6,021 bases of DNA. It comes from Pararhodospirillum photometricum DSM 122 (GTDB lineage: Bacteria > Pseudomonadota > Alphaproteobacteria > Rhodospirillales > Rhodospirillaceae). Below, piece after piece: positions 5,520 through 6,021 of the stretch (position 1 is its first letter; the number at the start of each line of letters is the position of its first letter). The DNA lies in the NCBI RefSeq assembly GCF_000284415.1, contig NC_017059.1:2569459-2575479 (forward strand), written 5' to 3'. Both the position numbers and the translations under genes were made by a program. The notes beneath the pieces were generated by a model. That model had not been told where the DNA came from, made no database searches, and worked only from the letters and a program-made list of their open reading frames with translations.

Positions 5520-6021
5520 ATGCCGACACATGCCGAGAAGCGCGCCTTGCCCTACAGCCCCGAGCAGCTCTATGCCCTCGTGGCCGATATCGAAAAGTAT
5601 CCGCAGTTTCTACCCTGGTGTCTGGGCACGCGCATCCGCAAGCGCGAGGGCAATGTGGTCACCGCCGATATGTCAGTCGGCTTCAAAATGATCCGCGAAC
5701 GCTTCACCTCCAAGGTGACGCTCACCCCGTGCCAGCGCGTCGATGTCGCCTACTCCGAAGGACCCTTCAAATACCTCACCAACCACTGGGTCTTCGTCCC
5801 CGCCGCCGACGGCACCACCATCATTGATTTTTTTGTCGATTTTGAATTCCGCTCCCCCCTCCTGCAAAAAATCATGGGCGCCCTGTTCAGCGAAGCCGTC
5901 CGCGTCATGGTCTCCTCCTTCGAGCGTCGGGCTCAGGCCTTGTATGGGGGTGCCGGTGCGGCGGGGGAGAGGGTAGGACGACAAGAAAAAGGAAGGCCGG
6001 GGAGGCTCGCCTCCCCAGACC
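5520..6021 (+). CDS. ratA: RatA/COQ10-type START-domain protein, 3' end beyond window
   Basis: A member of the polyketide-cyclase/START superfamily. The eukaryotic relative Coq10 binds ubiquinone and supports respiration; E. coli RatA is described as a ribosome-association inhibitor, hence the common 'toxin' label. In an alphaproteobacterial lipA neighbourhood the quinone-related role seems more likely, which is inference. Visible family blocks: MPTHAEKRALPYSPEQLYALVADIEKYPQFLPWC (1-34), KREGN (41-45), GFKMIRERFTSKV (54-66), EGPFKYLTNHWVF (80-92), VDFEFRSPLLQKIMGALFSEAV (106-127). AGGA at 5509-5512, over the lipA stop, is 7 nt from the ATG. Relatives end near LYG (residue 143), but here the frame stays open through 24 further residues, including a hairpin repeat, to the window edge. 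A +1-frame TAG lies at 5974. The true end is not visible. Confidence 0.92.
   Translation, partial: MPTHAEKRALPYSPEQLYALVADIEKYPQFLPWCLGTRIRKREGNVVTADMSVGFKMIRERFTSKVTLTPCQRVDVAYSEGPFKYLTNHWVFVPAADGTTIIDFFVDFEFRSPLLQKIMGALFSEAVRVMVSSFERRAQALYGGAGAAGERVGRQEKGRPGRLASPD
5991..6021. repeat. Dispersed hairpin repeat, copy 3 (in the ratA tail, cut by the edge)
   Basis: Arms GGGGAGGC (5999-6006) and GCCTCCCC (6009-6016) surround a 2-base centre TC, with GGAAGG before and AGACC after. It matches copy 1 at 28 of 31 positions in the same orientation and probably continues past the window. It is read in frame as the last visible residues of ratA (GRPGRLASPD). On the minus strand the stem is followed by CCTTCCTTTTTC. 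Confidence 0.75.

Overview
The window is GC-rich, densely packed bacterial DNA. It holds six protein-coding genes and several short palindromic repeats between genes. The LpdA, LipA and RatA/COQ10-type proteins, their gene order, and the style of the intergenic repeats all point to an alphaproteobacterium, most likely Rhodospirillales (Rhodospirillum/Pararhodospirillum-like). That placement comes from family knowledge and was not tested by a database search.

Left part (1-1550, minus strand): an AraC-type regulator resembling the PchR (ferripyochelin-responsive) group lies directly upstream of the 5' end of a TonB-dependent outer-membrane receptor, which runs off the left edge. The 131 bp between them carry a Fur-box-like palindrome and two direct repeats spaced exactly 21 bp apart. 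These look like an operator set for an iron-regulated, regulator-activated uptake gene. A second Fur-like motif precedes the regulator.

Middle part (1551-3027, minus strand): a cupin-type AraC regulator is followed 31 bp later by a LysE/RhtB-family exporter. This is a common regulator/exporter pairing whose substrate cannot be read from sequence.

Right part (about 3159-6021, plus strand): a tight lpdA-lipA-ratA cluster encodes the E3 dihydrolipoamide dehydrogenase, lipoyl synthase and a COQ10/RatA START-domain protein. The first two make and recycle the lipoyl cofactor. In many alphaproteobacteria this cluster follows the pyruvate dehydrogenase E1/E2 genes. Here it does not: the region upstream of lpdA is repeat sequence and then the divergent AraC gene. 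The first residues of LpdA, normally the first beta strand of the FAD Rossmann fold, are encoded by a 40-bp perfect palindrome. At the other end, ratA has no stop before the window edge and reads into a copy of a dispersed hairpin repeat. Two of the three genes in the cluster therefore have ends altered by repeat DNA.

No tRNA, rRNA, CRISPR array, transposase or phage gene was seen. No wholly new multi-gene system is evident. The most interesting signals are the receptor promoter architecture and the repeat-remodelled ends of lpdA and ratA.
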